Source: SUG1106 sp051883095
GTDB taxonomy: Bacteria > Bacillota > Clostridia > Peptostreptococcales > Anaerovoracaceae
Reading direction: 5' to 3'
Assembly: GCA_051883095.1 (NCBI GenBank)
Contig: JBJETB010000052.1
Span: 1-51,736, forward strand
DNA: 51,736 nt
The translations under genes and the position numbers were made by a program. The notes beneath the pieces were generated by a model, which was given only the letters and a program-made list of their open reading frames with translations, was not told the origin of the DNA and ran no database searches. Shown here piece after piece: positions 16,058 through 23,714 of the stretch; position 1 is the stretch's first letter; each line of letters begins with the position of its first letter.

Positions 16058-16777
16058 ATGATTAATGGTAAAGAAATACGTCTGCTGACGGCGGGCGAAA
16101 TAGATGTAAGGGTAGGAGCAATATATGAGAAGGGTATTACCTTGCTCTTATATAAAGATGCCCGTGTTGATATGAATATTCTTGATGAAACCCTCGGTCC
16201 ATTAAACTGGAAGCGAAAGCACGTAATGTACGGAGACGTGATGTTCTGTGAAGTACTTATAAAGGATGAGGAGACAGGTAAATGGATATCGAAAATGGAT
16301 CTAGGTACGCTATCATATTCAGAGCCATTAAAAGGAGCCGCTTCAGATTCATTTAAGCGTGCCTGCACGAACTGGGGAATAGGTCGTGAGCTTTACACAG
16401 CACCATTTATATGGATTCCACTATCCAAGGTCACTGTAAAAGAGGAACGAGGAAAGAAGGTAGTTAAGGATTCCTTCAGGGTGCAGAGCATTGCATATAA
16501 CGAGGAAAAGCGGACTATTGAAGGCCTTGTGATTGTAAACCAGGAAAATCAAGTGATTTTCCAGTGTATGAACATCAGCAAAGATAAGAATAAGGGTGCT
16601 AAAGTCACCTTAACAACAGAGCAGACTGCAGCACTTCTTGAAGAACTTAAAAGAACTGGTATATCTCTTACATCAGTGCTTAGAAAGCATAACCTCACAA
16701 AGATTTCAGATATGAGTCCTGAACTTTGGAAGAAAGCAATGGAAGCTTTAAGAGCTACTGCTGACAGAGCAGCATAA
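16058..16777 (+). CDS. Rad52-like single-strand annealing protein
   Basis: 239 residues with the Rad52-type core: GPLNWKRKHVMYGDVMFCEV, then EPLKGAASDSFKRACTNWGI followed by GRELY. Rad52-like proteins bind single-stranded DNA and pair complementary strands. The C-terminal part (TTEQTAALLEELKRTGISLT) is a short helical extension often found in such phage and element annealases. Its partner is the YqaJ exonuclease upstream. AAAGGAAGAG precedes the ATG. Confidence 0.9.
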   Translation: MINGKEIRLLTAGEIDVRVGAIYEKGITLLLYKDARVDMNILDETLGPLNWKRKHVMYGDVMFCEVLIKDEETGKWISKMDLGTLSYSEPLKGAASDSFKRACTNWGIGRELYTAPFIWIPLSKVTVKEERGKKVVKDSFRVQSIAYNEEKRTIEGLVIVNQENQVIFQCMNISKDKNKGAKVTLTTEQTAALLEELKRTGISLTSVLRKHNLTKISDMSPELWKKAMEALRATADRAA

Positions 16778-16801
16778 CGGAAAGCTGCAGGAGGTAAATG
16801 C

Positions 16802-17014
16802 GTGGAAAATGTTACGACAAGGAAAAGAGTTTTTAATGTTGAAATAGCAGAGTCACTAATCCGGTGTATTAGTGTTATAGCCGCATCTGAAGTCGATGCT
16901 ATTGAAAAGATTGCCGAAAAGTATAACAACTCGGAAATAGTCCTTGATGCGGAGGATTTCGTAGGCGTTAATTTTTCGGTCAGAAGAGAAAGGAGAACCA
17001 GAGATGGGAAATGA
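16802..17014 (+). CDS. DpnD/PcfM-like small protein
   Basis: 70 residues with a pattern typical of DpnD/PcfM proteins: FNVEIAESLIRCISVIAASE, then a helix (VDAIEKIAEKY) and a final strand (EIVLDAEDFVGVNF). The start is a GTG at 16802, 7 bases after AGGAGG; the nearby ATG at 16795 opens only a 12-codon frame. It overlaps the YdbC gene by 11 bases. The family's biochemical function is unknown; members sit in plasmid transfer and phage operons. Confidence 0.75.
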   Translation: MENVTTRKRVFNVEIAESLIRCISVIAASEVDAIEKIAEKYNNSEIVLDAEDFVGVNFSVRRERRTRDGK

Positions 17015-17252
17015 AATAACTTTTGAAATCAAGAAACATTACGGCGATATAGCAGAAAGTAGCTCCGGATGGAAAAAGGAACTGAACCTTGTATCGTGGA
17101 ATGAAAGAGAACCTAAGCTTGACATAAGAGAGTGGAATCCTGAACACGATCACATGAGCAGAGGCATTACTCTTAATGCCGAGGAAGCAGGTAATTTGTA
17201 CAACCTGCTTACGGATGCAATGCTGGATGGCTCATGGCAGGGTGAGGAATAG
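17004..17252 (+). CDS. YdbC-like single-stranded DNA-binding (PC4-type) protein
   Basis: 82 residues: FEIKKHYGDIAESSSGW, KELNLVSWNEREPKLDIREW and HMSRGITLNAEEAGNLYNLL. These match the YdbC family, whose fold resembles the eukaryotic coactivator PC4 and binds single-stranded DNA. It closes the recombination operon, so it likely protects or presents single strands to the annealase. GGAGAACC precedes the ATG and translation is coupled to the gene before. Confidence 0.88.
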   Translation: MGNEITFEIKKHYGDIAESSSGWKKELNLVSWNEREPKLDIREWNPEHDHMSRGITLNAEEAGNLYNLLTDAMLDGSWQGEE

Positions 17253-17256
17253 ATAC

Positions 17257-17285
17257 TTGAAAGAATATCATAATTATGATAAAAT
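17257..17285 (+). promoter_or_regulatory. Promoter with embedded palindromic operator for the toxin-antitoxin pair
   Basis: TTGAAA, a 17-base spacer and TAAAAT. The spacer holds a perfect 16-bp palindrome (17266-17281), placed so that a bound repressor would block RNA polymerase. Phd/YefM-type antitoxins usually repress their own promoter in this way. Confidence 0.8.
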
Positions 17286-17316
17286 TAAGCCATAATACAT
17301 TTGGGAGGGTAAAACA

Positions 17317-17577
17317 ATGATTAATATAAGACCTGTTTCTGACTTAAGAAACAACTTCACCGAAATTGAAAACATTGTAAAAGGTGGAGAACCTGTGTAT
17401 CTTACCAAGAATGGATATGGCACTATGGTTGTATTGGGCATTGAGCAATATGCAGCATTGACAGACGAGATTGAGATGAAGCTTGATGAAGCAGACAGAG
17501 CCGCACAGCTTGATGATACCCGTTATACTGAAGATGAGGTTTTCGGAAGGATCAGGAAAAGGATAAATGGAAAATAA
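17317..17577 (+). CDS. Phd/YefM-family antitoxin
   Basis: 86 residues: INIRPVSDLRNNFTEIENIV and PVYLTKNGYGTMVVLGIEQY form the Phd/YefM DNA-binding fold; the acidic C-terminus (DEADRAAQLDDTRYTEDEVF) is the expected toxin-neutralising tail. It overlaps the toxin gene by 11 bases, the usual arrangement. GGGAGGG precedes the ATG. Confidence 0.93.
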   Translation: MINIRPVSDLRNNFTEIENIVKGGEPVYLTKNGYGTMVVLGIEQYAALTDEIEMKLDEADRAAQLDDTRYTEDEVFGRIRKRINGK

Positions 17578-17881
17578 AAAATATGAGCTTAGGTTTCTTC
17601 CGCTGTTTGAACAGGATTTGTCAGAGATTGTTGATTACATTTCGTACAGACTGAAGAATCCTGATGCTGCAGCAAGGCTTGTGGATGAAGTTCAAGGGGC
17701 AATACAAAAGAGACTTAATTATCCTGAAGCTTTTGAACCTTATCCGTCATTAAAGGAAAGGCAGCATCCGTACTATCGTATCTATGTGAAAAACTACATA
17801 GTATTCTACGTGGTTATTGACGATGTAATGGAAGTCAGAAGGCTTATATATAACAGAAGGAACATTAAAGAGCAGCTATAG
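17567..17881 (+). CDS. RelE/ParE-family toxin
   Basis: 104 residues with the RelE/ParE layout: LRFLPLFEQDLSEIVDYISY, a helix (AARLVDEVQGAIQKRL), then HPYYRIYVKNYIVFYVVIDD and VEVRRLIYNRRNI-like end (MEVRRLIYNRRNIKEQL). RelE members cleave mRNA at the ribosome; ParE members inhibit gyrase. The many C-terminal basic and Tyr residues make the RelE type likelier. The pair probably stabilises the island. Confidence 0.92.
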   Translation: MENKKYELRFLPLFEQDLSEIVDYISYRLKNPDAAARLVDEVQGAIQKRLNYPEAFEPYPSLKERQHPYYRIYVKNYIVFYVVIDDVMEVRRLIYNRRNIKEQL

Positions 17882-17883
17882 AG

Positions 17884-17914
17884 GAATCGGAGGCATAAAA
17901 CCTCCGATTCTTTA
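17884..17914 (+). terminator. Terminator of the toxin-antitoxin operon
   Basis: GAATCGGAGG and CCTCCGATTC form a perfect 10-bp stem with a 7-base loop, followed by TTTATTAT. Confidence 0.9.
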
Positions 17915-17959
17915 TTATGTAGCTAAAGCAATGTGATTAATTATTAAGGGAGAAGAGAG

Positions 17960-18841
17960 ATGTTAAATTACCTGAATTTTAAAGAAGAGCTATTGTCAAA
18001 GCTTAACACAATTGTTTTGGAGGATGGAATGTATGAGATTACGGAGAAAACATTTCATAAAATAAATCGTGATATGGAGGCAGTAGCTATTATGCTTAAA
18101 GAAAACAAGGAAGGTACAGGCTATGGTCAGATACACTACTTTGAAAACCTTTACTCAGATTATAAGAACGGCTTAAGTGTAGATGAAGTTGTTCGAACAA
18201 TTATGGATAGCCTCAAAGAAAATAGACCTGAGAAAAGAAATCTCGACAAGGTGTTTAGCTATGAAGAATGCAGGGAAAAGATAGCTGCACAAGTTATCAG
18301 CAGAGAAAGAAATGAAGCAATACTTGAAGAGTGTGTACATCGCGATATTCTTGATCTGGCACTTGTTTATAGAATCATCCTTAAAAGTGACGACCAAGGT
18401 ATGATGAGTACCATTATAACTAAAGAAATAGCCGATAATTGGGGAGTCAATGAAGAAGAACTATATAAAGTTGCCCTGAAGAACACAAAAGCATCTTCTC
18501 CATACAGGATTTCAAATATGTATGAGATGATTTTTGGTTGCAAGGGAGAAGGTATGCCACCTGTGTTTGTACTGGCAAAAGAAAGTGGGGGATTTGGAGC
18601 ATCAGCGATTGCTTATCCGGAAGAAATGAAAAAAGTGAAAGAACTATTTAAAGGTGATTTCTTTATTTTCCCGTCATCCCAGCATGATTTGGTTCTGGTG
18701 CCATATGATCCACTGAGTGTTGAAACGCATAAAGAAATGGTTAAGGATATAAATAAAGAATCAATTGACATTGCGGACTGGTTATCGGATTCCGTATATT
18801 ACTATGACTGTGAATCTGAGACCGTGAAGGTGGCAATATGA
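17960..18841 (+). CDS. DUF5688 family protein
   Basis: 293 residues, soluble, mixed alpha/beta. The layout fits DUF5688 proteins, which are abundant in Lachnospiraceae-type mobile elements: an N-terminal FKEELLSKLN, a YSDYKNGLSVDEVVRTIMD segment, then FFIFPSSQHDLVLVPYDP near the C-terminus. Function unknown. AGGGAGAAGAG precedes the ATG. It stands alone between the toxin-antitoxin terminator and the next regulator. Confidence 0.8.
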   Translation: MLNYLNFKEELLSKLNTIVLEDGMYEITEKTFHKINRDMEAVAIMLKENKEGTGYGQIHYFENLYSDYKNGLSVDEVVRTIMDSLKENRPEKRNLDKVFSYEECREKIAAQVISRERNEAILEECVHRDILDLALVYRIILKSDDQGMMSTIITKEIADNWGVNEEELYKVALKNTKASSPYRISNMYEMIFGCKGEGMPPVFVLAKESGGFGASAIAYPEEMKKVKELFKGDFFIFPSSQHDLVLVPYDPLSVETHKEMVKDINKESIDIADWLSDSVYYYDCESETVKVAI

Positions 18842-18961
18842 ATAAAGCTTAAGTCCCATTGGGGTATCTCCATGTGAGACAATGGAAAGGAGTACGAAAT
18901 ACTTAACCTGATTGTTGGGTAAGAGTAAGCTTCTTCTTGTAAGCTGCGATAGTTTTTGTTA

Positions 18962-19005
18962 ATATGTAATTGGTGAGATGTATTAATATTTCACCAATTA
19001 CATAT
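18962..19005. promoter_or_regulatory. Long inverted repeat at the start of an HTH regulator gene
   Basis: ATATGTAATTGGTGA (18962-18976) and TCACCAATTACATAT (18991-19005) are perfect 15-bp arms around a 14-base spacer. The right arm covers the first in-frame ATG of the regulator. It could be an autoregulatory operator or an RNA hairpin hiding the start. Confidence 0.75.
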
Positions 19006-19537
19006 GAGAGGAATGGGGCTTGTGGGAAAAAAGTCAATAAGGGAAAATAAGAAACCATATCAATTAAGAAGAGAAGAACTAGGACTATCGAGAGACCAAG
19101 CAAGCGAATTACTAGAGTCTATACAACCAGAACGAATTTTAAGAATAGAAAATGAGGTCTCTCTTCCTCAGCCAGAAGAAGTTCTTATAATGGCAGAAAA
19201 GTATAAAATGCCAGATTTATGCAACTATTACTGCTCCAATGAATGCCCTATTGGACAGCATTATGTGCCAGAAATAAAGATTGAAGATTTATCTAAAATA
19301 GTCCTTAAGATGGTTGCATCATTGAATTCAGTTTCCAAGGAAAAAGACCGCTTAATTGAAATTACAGCTGATGGAACTATCGATGCGAATGAAATAAAGG
19401 ATTTTGTTCATATTCAGGAAGAGCTAGAAAAGATTTCTGTTACAGTTGAGGCTCTACAGTTGTGGGCAGAAAAGATGATTGCAGACGGGTCGATAGATAT
19501 GGAAATATATAATACATATAGAAATAGAGAAAAATAG
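19004..19537 (+). CDS. XRE-family HTH regulator with long C-terminal region
   Basis: Up to 177 residues. Residues about 15-65 form a Cro/CI-type HTH (QLRREELGLSRDQASELLES, ERILRIENE). A cysteine-containing link (NYYCSNECPIGQHYVPE) leads to a helical C-terminal region (IEDLSKIVLKMVASLNSVSK, EELEKISVTVEALQLWAEKM). The start is uncertain: the ATG at 19004 lies inside an inverted repeat; 19013 (ATG) or the TTG near 19020, which is better spaced from GAGAGGA, may be used. It likely binds the inverted repeat upstream of itself. Confidence 0.8.
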   Translation: MRGMGLVGKKSIRENKKPYQLRREELGLSRDQASELLESIQPERILRIENEVSLPQPEEVLIMAEKYKMPDLCNYYCSNECPIGQHYVPEIKIEDLSKIVLKMVASLNSVSKEKDRLIEITADGTIDANEIKDFVHIQEELEKISVTVEALQLWAEKMIADGSIDMEIYNTYRNREK

Positions 19538-19563
19538 TAGCATATTACTGTAACAGAAATGCA

Positions 19564-19600
19564 GACGTTTAACATAAATCGGTTAGGCGTCTTTTATTTT
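19564..19600 (+). terminator. Terminator after the regulator
   Basis: GACGTTTAAC pairs with GTTAGGCGTC (two G-U pairs) around an 8-base loop, followed by TTTTATTTT. Confidence 0.75.
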
Positions 19601-19701
19601 GCACTGAATGTAAGAATAGCCGTGTTTAAACTATAGTTGATGTTGTTTTTATTGTATGCATGATGACGTAAAATGATATCAAGAAAAGGGAGGTGATAAA
19701 A

Positions 19702-19866
19702 CTGAAAACACAAAACAGATTATCATGTATACGTCTCTACAATATGGTAGAACGCAATCCAGCCCTTGCAAAGGAAGTAGGATTAAAAATCACATTTAAT
19801 GAAAGACAAGCAAAACCACGAAACAAAGAATATGAAAATAAAGGTGGTAACACAAATGACAACTAA
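19702..19866 (+). CDS. Possible 54-residue protein with a CTG start
   Basis: The frame reads KTQNRLSCIRLYNMVERNPA then LAKEVGLKITFNERQ and ends overlapping the NERD gene. An unusually strong ribosome site (AGGGAGGTGAT) lies 8 bases before the CTG at 19702. The only in-frame standard start nearby is a GTG at 19693 that is part of that ribosome site. Either CTG is the start or the gene has lost its ATG. Confidence 0.4.
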   Translation: MKTQNRLSCIRLYNMVERNPALAKEVGLKITFNERQAKPRNKEYENKGGNTNDN

Positions 19867-20950
19867 TATGGTAGAGAAGCTGCTATCTAAAATGGAATCA
19901 ACAGGTATTCTTACAACTAACGAGATGACATTCTTCGAGTATGCTGATGGATTAAAAGACTTTCAGGATATGGCAGTAAAGATGGTTATGAAAGGTAACT
20001 ATGAGGAAGGAATGCGACTTGATGAAGCAATTTTTAGAATGGAATCTTCTGCAAGAAAGAAAGGTTTATCCCAAGATCCAGCAATCAGAAAAGGAATAAA
20101 CGCATTAAAAACCGTTGACAGAGAATTGAGTATATCAATGTCAGGAATTCGAGGGGAGCAACTAGTAGCAAGAACGTTAGAATACATCAATAGACCAGAA
20201 GCTAAAGTTTACAAAAATGTATATTTAACCAATGGGATTGATGAAACTGAGTTAGATGCTGTAGTAGTAACAAATGAGGGAATTATTATTTTAGAGGTTA
20301 AGAAGACAAAAGATGATCTTACTATTACAGAAGATGGCAGACTAATTCACAGTGGAGATGAATGCTATGAAAAGAAACCTATAGGAGAAAAGATGAGAAT
20401 AAAGAGACAATTGCTTAAGGATGTTCTTGAAACAGCATTTTCGGAAGTTGATGAGGCGATACCAGTATATGTAGATAGTTACATCGTTTTTTCAACACCA
20501 AGAGAAGTGAGAATACGTGTGAATGATAATTATCATCAGGAAAAATGGTGCTATAGAACAGGAATAAATTCAAGAATTGACAACTATTATGGAAGAATAA
20601 AATATTCAGATTCACAGCTTAATCAGATATATAAACAGATTTCAGAATTAGAGTCAAATAAGAAGAGATTCCATCTTTCTGTAGATTTTGATGCAGTACG
20701 ATACGATTTGGCAAATGCAATAGTTGCATTAGAACTCGCTAAGACCGCAGATTGTGAGACAAGTAAGAACGCTATAAGAAAAGTTGTTGAAGTATCTGAT
20801 TACAAGAGAATGGATAACGACTCCAGGGAGAAAATTAAGAAAAACCTGCAGAAAGCTTTACAAATGCAGATTGCCGGATGCATCGCAAGTTGCATTTTGG
20901 TAGGAGGCATAACCGCAATTGCTTCTGGAGGTGCAATGTTTAAAAGATAA
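19856..20950 (+). CDS. NERD-domain protein
   Basis: 364 residues. About 95-230 is a nuclease-related domain (NERD): GIRGEQLVARTLEYI, ETELDAVVVTNEGIIILEVK, where E...D...EVK corresponds to the PD-(D/E)XK-like catalytic set. The flanks are helical; the end is a hydrophobic segment (IAGCIASCILVGGITAIASG), so the protein is probably tail-anchored in the membrane. AAAGGTGG precedes the ATG at 19856; a longer frame from 19799 has no ribosome site. NERD proteins occur in mobile elements and defence settings but this one's substrate is unknown. Confidence 0.82.
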   Translation: MTTNMVEKLLSKMESTGILTTNEMTFFEYADGLKDFQDMAVKMVMKGNYEEGMRLDEAIFRMESSARKKGLSQDPAIRKGINALKTVDRELSISMSGIRGEQLVARTLEYINRPEAKVYKNVYLTNGIDETELDAVVVTNEGIIILEVKKTKDDLTITEDGRLIHSGDECYEKKPIGEKMRIKRQLLKDVLETAFSEVDEAIPVYVDSYIVFSTPREVRIRVNDNYHQEKWCYRTGINSRIDNYYGRIKYSDSQLNQIYKQISELESNKKRFHLSVDFDAVRYDLANAIVALELAKTADCETSKNAIRKVVEVSDYKRMDNDSREKIKKNLQKALQMQIAGCIASCILVGGITAIASGGAMFKR

Positions 20951-21069
20951 AGTGTAGCGGATGAGAATTTAAGCACTTCCATTCTGTAGCTGCTGTAATT
21001 TATTTTTCAGCATGGAAAAACTATTATGTATGTAACAAAAGAAATTTATGATTACTGGGAGGTATAGAC

Positions 21070-21255
21070 ATGAAGTTGTTTCGTTTAAAGAAAGAGAATG
21101 CCTATCTGAAGAGTGAAGTTATCAGATTACGCAGGTTATGTAATGAGAAAGATTCATATTTTATGGAACTTATGGCTGATGGCTTACGTCATGGAAGTAA
21201 GCTCGCGGCAAAACATATGTCAGATCGAAAAAAATTCATTAATGGTGAATACTAG
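21070..21255 (+). CDS. Small coiled-coil protein
   Basis: 61 basic residues beginning MKLFRLKKENAYLKSEVIRL, with leucine/isoleucine spacing of a short coiled coil, and ending HGSKLAAKHMSDRKKFING. TGGGAGG precedes the ATG. No family recognised; it belongs to a run of very small same-strand genes. Confidence 0.6.
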   Translation: MKLFRLKKENAYLKSEVIRLRRLCNEKDSYFMELMADGLRHGSKLAAKHMSDRKKFINGEY

Positions 21256-21275
21256 AACGAAAGAGGATGAGAAAA

Positions 21276-21427
21276 ATGAACAATAAGAAACGGATTATGG
21301 CTATGAAGGTGAAAACGATGGTGAAGGGTTAAATGCATATGATGCAGCATTGATTTGGGTCTCAAGAGGAAAAAACGAAGATTAGATCTTCGGTTATTCT
21401 GAGGAAGAACTTGAAGATGCTCTCTAA
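21276..21427 (+). pseudogene. Broken small acidic protein gene
   Basis: After GAGGATGAG and an ATG, the frame shifts into DYGYEGENDGEGLNAYDAAL then IWVSRGKNED, meets a TAG where a Tyr codon would be expected, and continues IFGYSEEELEDAL then stop. One frameshift and one nonsense change thus break an otherwise sensible protein of about 50 residues. Confidence 0.55.
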
Positions 21428-21490
21428 TCCAAAAATTAATGAGAAAAATGAATTGGTCAAATAATAATTGATTAGAAATGGAGGTATACT

Positions 21491-21667
21491 ATGGGTTGGT
21501 TTGCAGATAAGTATGGTGAAGATGAACATCCAAAGATGTCCATTGATCTCTTTGCAAAACTATATGACATGTTTGGACAAGAAGCAGCAGAGGATACTCT
21601 TGACGATGTGCAGCAAGGGAAAATAAAAGAGGAGACAATATGGAAATACCTTGATGACAATGAATAA
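21491..21667 (+). CDS. 58-residue acidic protein
   Basis: Starts MGWFADKYGEDEHPKMSIDL and continues FAKLYDMFGQEAAEDTLDDV, ending in a lysine/glutamate-rich helix. TGGAGGTATACT is a good ribosome site. No family recognised; composition suggests a soluble helical protein. Confidence 0.6.
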   Translation: MGWFADKYGEDEHPKMSIDLFAKLYDMFGQEAAEDTLDDVQQGKIKEETIWKYLDDNE

Positions 21668-21740
21668 TGGTTATACATGCCCAGTCCATGTGGCTGGGTT
21701 TTCTCATATCTAAAACCAAACAGATATTAGGTGAACTCAG

Positions 21741-21884
21741 ATGCTTAAAGAGAAAAACAAAGAGATAGAGTTTCTATTGTTGCACCTCCCTAATGAGAGT
21801 GTATATCATCAGTCAAGCGGGAAAGAATCAATCGTATACCTAAAGAATATAAAAAAAGAGGACTCGTTACCATGCGACCTCTAA
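21741..21884 (+). CDS. 47-residue small protein
   Basis: Starts MLKEKNKEIEFLLLHLPNES and ends IVYLKNIKKEDSLPCDL. AGGTGA lies 7 bases before the ATG. Its 3' end overlaps the first stems of the candidate structured RNA. No family recognised. Confidence 0.45.
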   Translation: MLKEKNKEIEFLLLHLPNESVYHQSSGKESIVYLKNIKKEDSLPCDL

Positions 21885-22253
21885 CGACGCCATATGGCGG
21901 GAGGCCTCTTACACGTTCTCCGAACTTCCTCTTATCAAAACGCTAACACAATCAGACTCATAAGTCAAGTCTAAGAACAAAAAAAGGAAACACCACGACT
22001 GGTCAAATTGATAGGATTAAACCTCCCCGCTCTACGTCCGAAACGTTCCCCGAAGTTACTAAACTGGATAATTTGCCTATAGGAAGACCGATTTAAAAAC
22101 GGTCGCCGACGTAGGTCCGGAACCTACCGCGGCCGTCGATAAATCAAGTCTCAAGATAATAGTAGCATATTCACAACACAAAAGCAATAATAACATTGAT
22201 GGAGAACAGCTCCTTGGGATAGCCCTTGGGACACATTCAAGATGCTACTTTTT
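21856..22253 (+). ncRNA. Candidate large structured RNA
   Basis: About 400 bases, almost without coding potential, rich in complementary segments and locally GC-rich in an AT-rich island. Visible pairings: AAGAGGA (21856) with TCCTCTT (21927); TCGTTA (21864) with TAACGA (21882); palindrome CGCCATATGGCG (21888-21899); CTACGTC (22032) with GACGTAG (22108); GACCG with CGGTC (22086-22104); GTAGGT with ACCTAC (22111-22127); ACGGTCG (22099) with CGGCCGT (22130). Some are mutually exclusive. The 3' end has GTAGCAT (22162) pairing ATGCTAC (22242) followed by five T, like an end stem. I do not recognise a family, and extent and strand are inferred. Confidence 0.45.
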
Positions 22254-22271
22254 AGAGAAATTGTGATAATA

Positions 22272-22300
22272 AATCCACCGGCGAGAAAGGCCGGTGGATT
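22272..22300 (-). terminator. Terminator of the integrase gene
   Basis: AATCCACCGGC and GCCGGTGGATT form a perfect 11-bp stem with a 7-base loop. On the minus strand it is followed by TATTATCA. It also separates the candidate RNA from the integrase. Confidence 0.8.
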
Positions 22301-22302
22301 CG

Positions 22303-23493
22303 TTACGCTATGTATTCTTTGCTGCTCTGTATTACATTTACAAACTGCACAGCTTTAGCTTTTCTAGCTTTATAAAGATGCAGATATGTCTTGGTGACAG
22401 TTTCCACTGTATCCCCAATGATTTCGGATATAGTGTATATATCTACGTCATTCTCGAAAAGGGCAGATACAAAGGTGTGACGTAAGGTATGCAGACCACA
22501 ACCGCTTTTCATACCTGCATGGAGAAGGATAGAGTTAAACTGCTTATATAAGGTATCAGGACGCACTATTGAATTCCTGTCACTATATATAAATCTGTTT
22601 CCAGAAGGAAATTGCTCCATCACAGCACGTGCGAAACGTTCTGCTTCTTCATTCATAGGAACGTAGCGAATACTGTTCCTTGTTTTAGGCGTTGCTACTT
22701 CTAAAGAATAGGCATTTGTGCCATCGGGTCTTTTTGTAGCCATAGTGTTGACGCCTTTTGTAATACGGATGAGCTTGTTATCGAAGTCTATGTCACTTTT
22801 ATTAAGAGCACAGACTTCACCTTCTCTGAGACCTGTATTCATCAAGAAAAGGTAAACAAGACCATATTTATATACTACATTGCCATTTCTGAACTTTCTT
22901 TCGGCTTCTGAGGCGAATCGAGTGATTTCATCTGGCGTGAACCATCTTACTTCCGAACGTTCAAATTTGTTTTCGGAGATCATATTAACTGCATTCATAG
23001 GGTTGTCAGCAGCATCTATATCTCTGCGAACATTTACAGCAAAATGGAACATACCACTGTAAGCATCATGAACCTTTTTTATAGAAGAATGGCTTAGCCC
23101 CTCATTGTACATTTTCCTCAATAGAGATGAAATATCTTCTGAGGTAAGCTGAGTCCATATTTTCATTCCGTGATTTGGCACGATATGAGTGTCAATCGTA
23201 GATTCAAGCCTCCTATAGCTCTGGCTTTTTAAATTGCTCTTATAAGGCAAAAACAGCCTTTTAAAGTACATTTCTACACTGAAACTACTTACATCTTCAT
23301 TTGCTTTTTCTTTGGCTTTTTCGGCTTCTTTTTTAAGCATACGAAGAACCCTATCAGCTTCTGTCTTACTATATGCTTTTCGCTTCCGGTCTATTTCCTT
23401 GCCGAAGCAATCTTCATATTTCAGACGAACCTGATAAGTTCCATCATCAAGTAGTGTAATGCTGCCGTTATTTTTTCTTTTTTTAGCTGTCAT
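22303..23493 (-). CDS. int: Tyrosine recombinase / integrase
   Basis: 396 residues with the integrase layout: a short N-terminal arm-binding domain (GSITLLDDGTYQVRLKYEDC), a SAM-like core-binding domain (about 75-165) and a C-terminal catalytic domain. Catalytic residues: Arg in TGLREGE, His-x-x-Arg in LHTLRHTF, nucleophile Tyr in TVTKTYLHL. The position usually His or Trp (LGH in many members) is Asp here (IIGDTVETV). GGAGG lies before the ATG at 23493. It integrates and excises the island; the adjacent tRNA-Cys 3' end is the likely attachment target. It is the last island gene, facing away from the tRNA cluster. Confidence 0.93.
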   Translation of the reverse strand: MTAKKRKNNGSITLLDDGTYQVRLKYEDCFGKEIDRKRKAYSKTEADRVLRMLKKEAEKAKEKANEDVSSFSVEMYFKRLFLPYKSNLKSQSYRRLESTIDTHIVPNHGMKIWTQLTSEDISSLLRKMYNEGLSHSSIKKVHDAYSGMFHFAVNVRRDIDAADNPMNAVNMISENKFERSEVRWFTPDEITRFASEAERKFRNGNVVYKYGLVYLFLMNTGLREGEVCALNKSDIDFDNKLIRITKGVNTMATKRPDGTNAYSLEVATPKTRNSIRYVPMNEEAERFARAVMEQFPSGNRFIYSDRNSIVRPDTLYKQFNSILLHAGMKSGCGLHTLRHTFVSALFENDVDIYTISEIIGDTVETVTKTYLHLYKARKAKAVQFVNVIQSSKEYIA

Positions 23494-23620
23494 TTTCTTA
23501 TCCTCCTGATCATTAACCAAATTGCAAAGCAAATAATCATGCATAAGAAAAAATAAAAATATTCTTTTTTAATCAAGAGGATATATGGAAATAGTGGGAT
23601 ACAGGGGATTTTGACTTCCA

Positions 23621-23714
23621 CCCAAAGTTCCACCTAAAAGTTCCACCTTTTTTGCAAAGAACGAAGCTTTTGTGCAGAAAATACAGCTAATTGGGAGAGA
23701 ATCCCAAAGTTCCA
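23621..23714. repeat. Three short direct repeats in the probable attachment region
   Basis: AAAGTTCCA occurs three times (23624-23632, 23636-23644 and 23706-23714), the outer two within CCCAAAGTTCCA. They lie between the integrase gene and the tRNA-Cys terminator, where integrase arm sites or the att core are expected. Confidence 0.55.
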
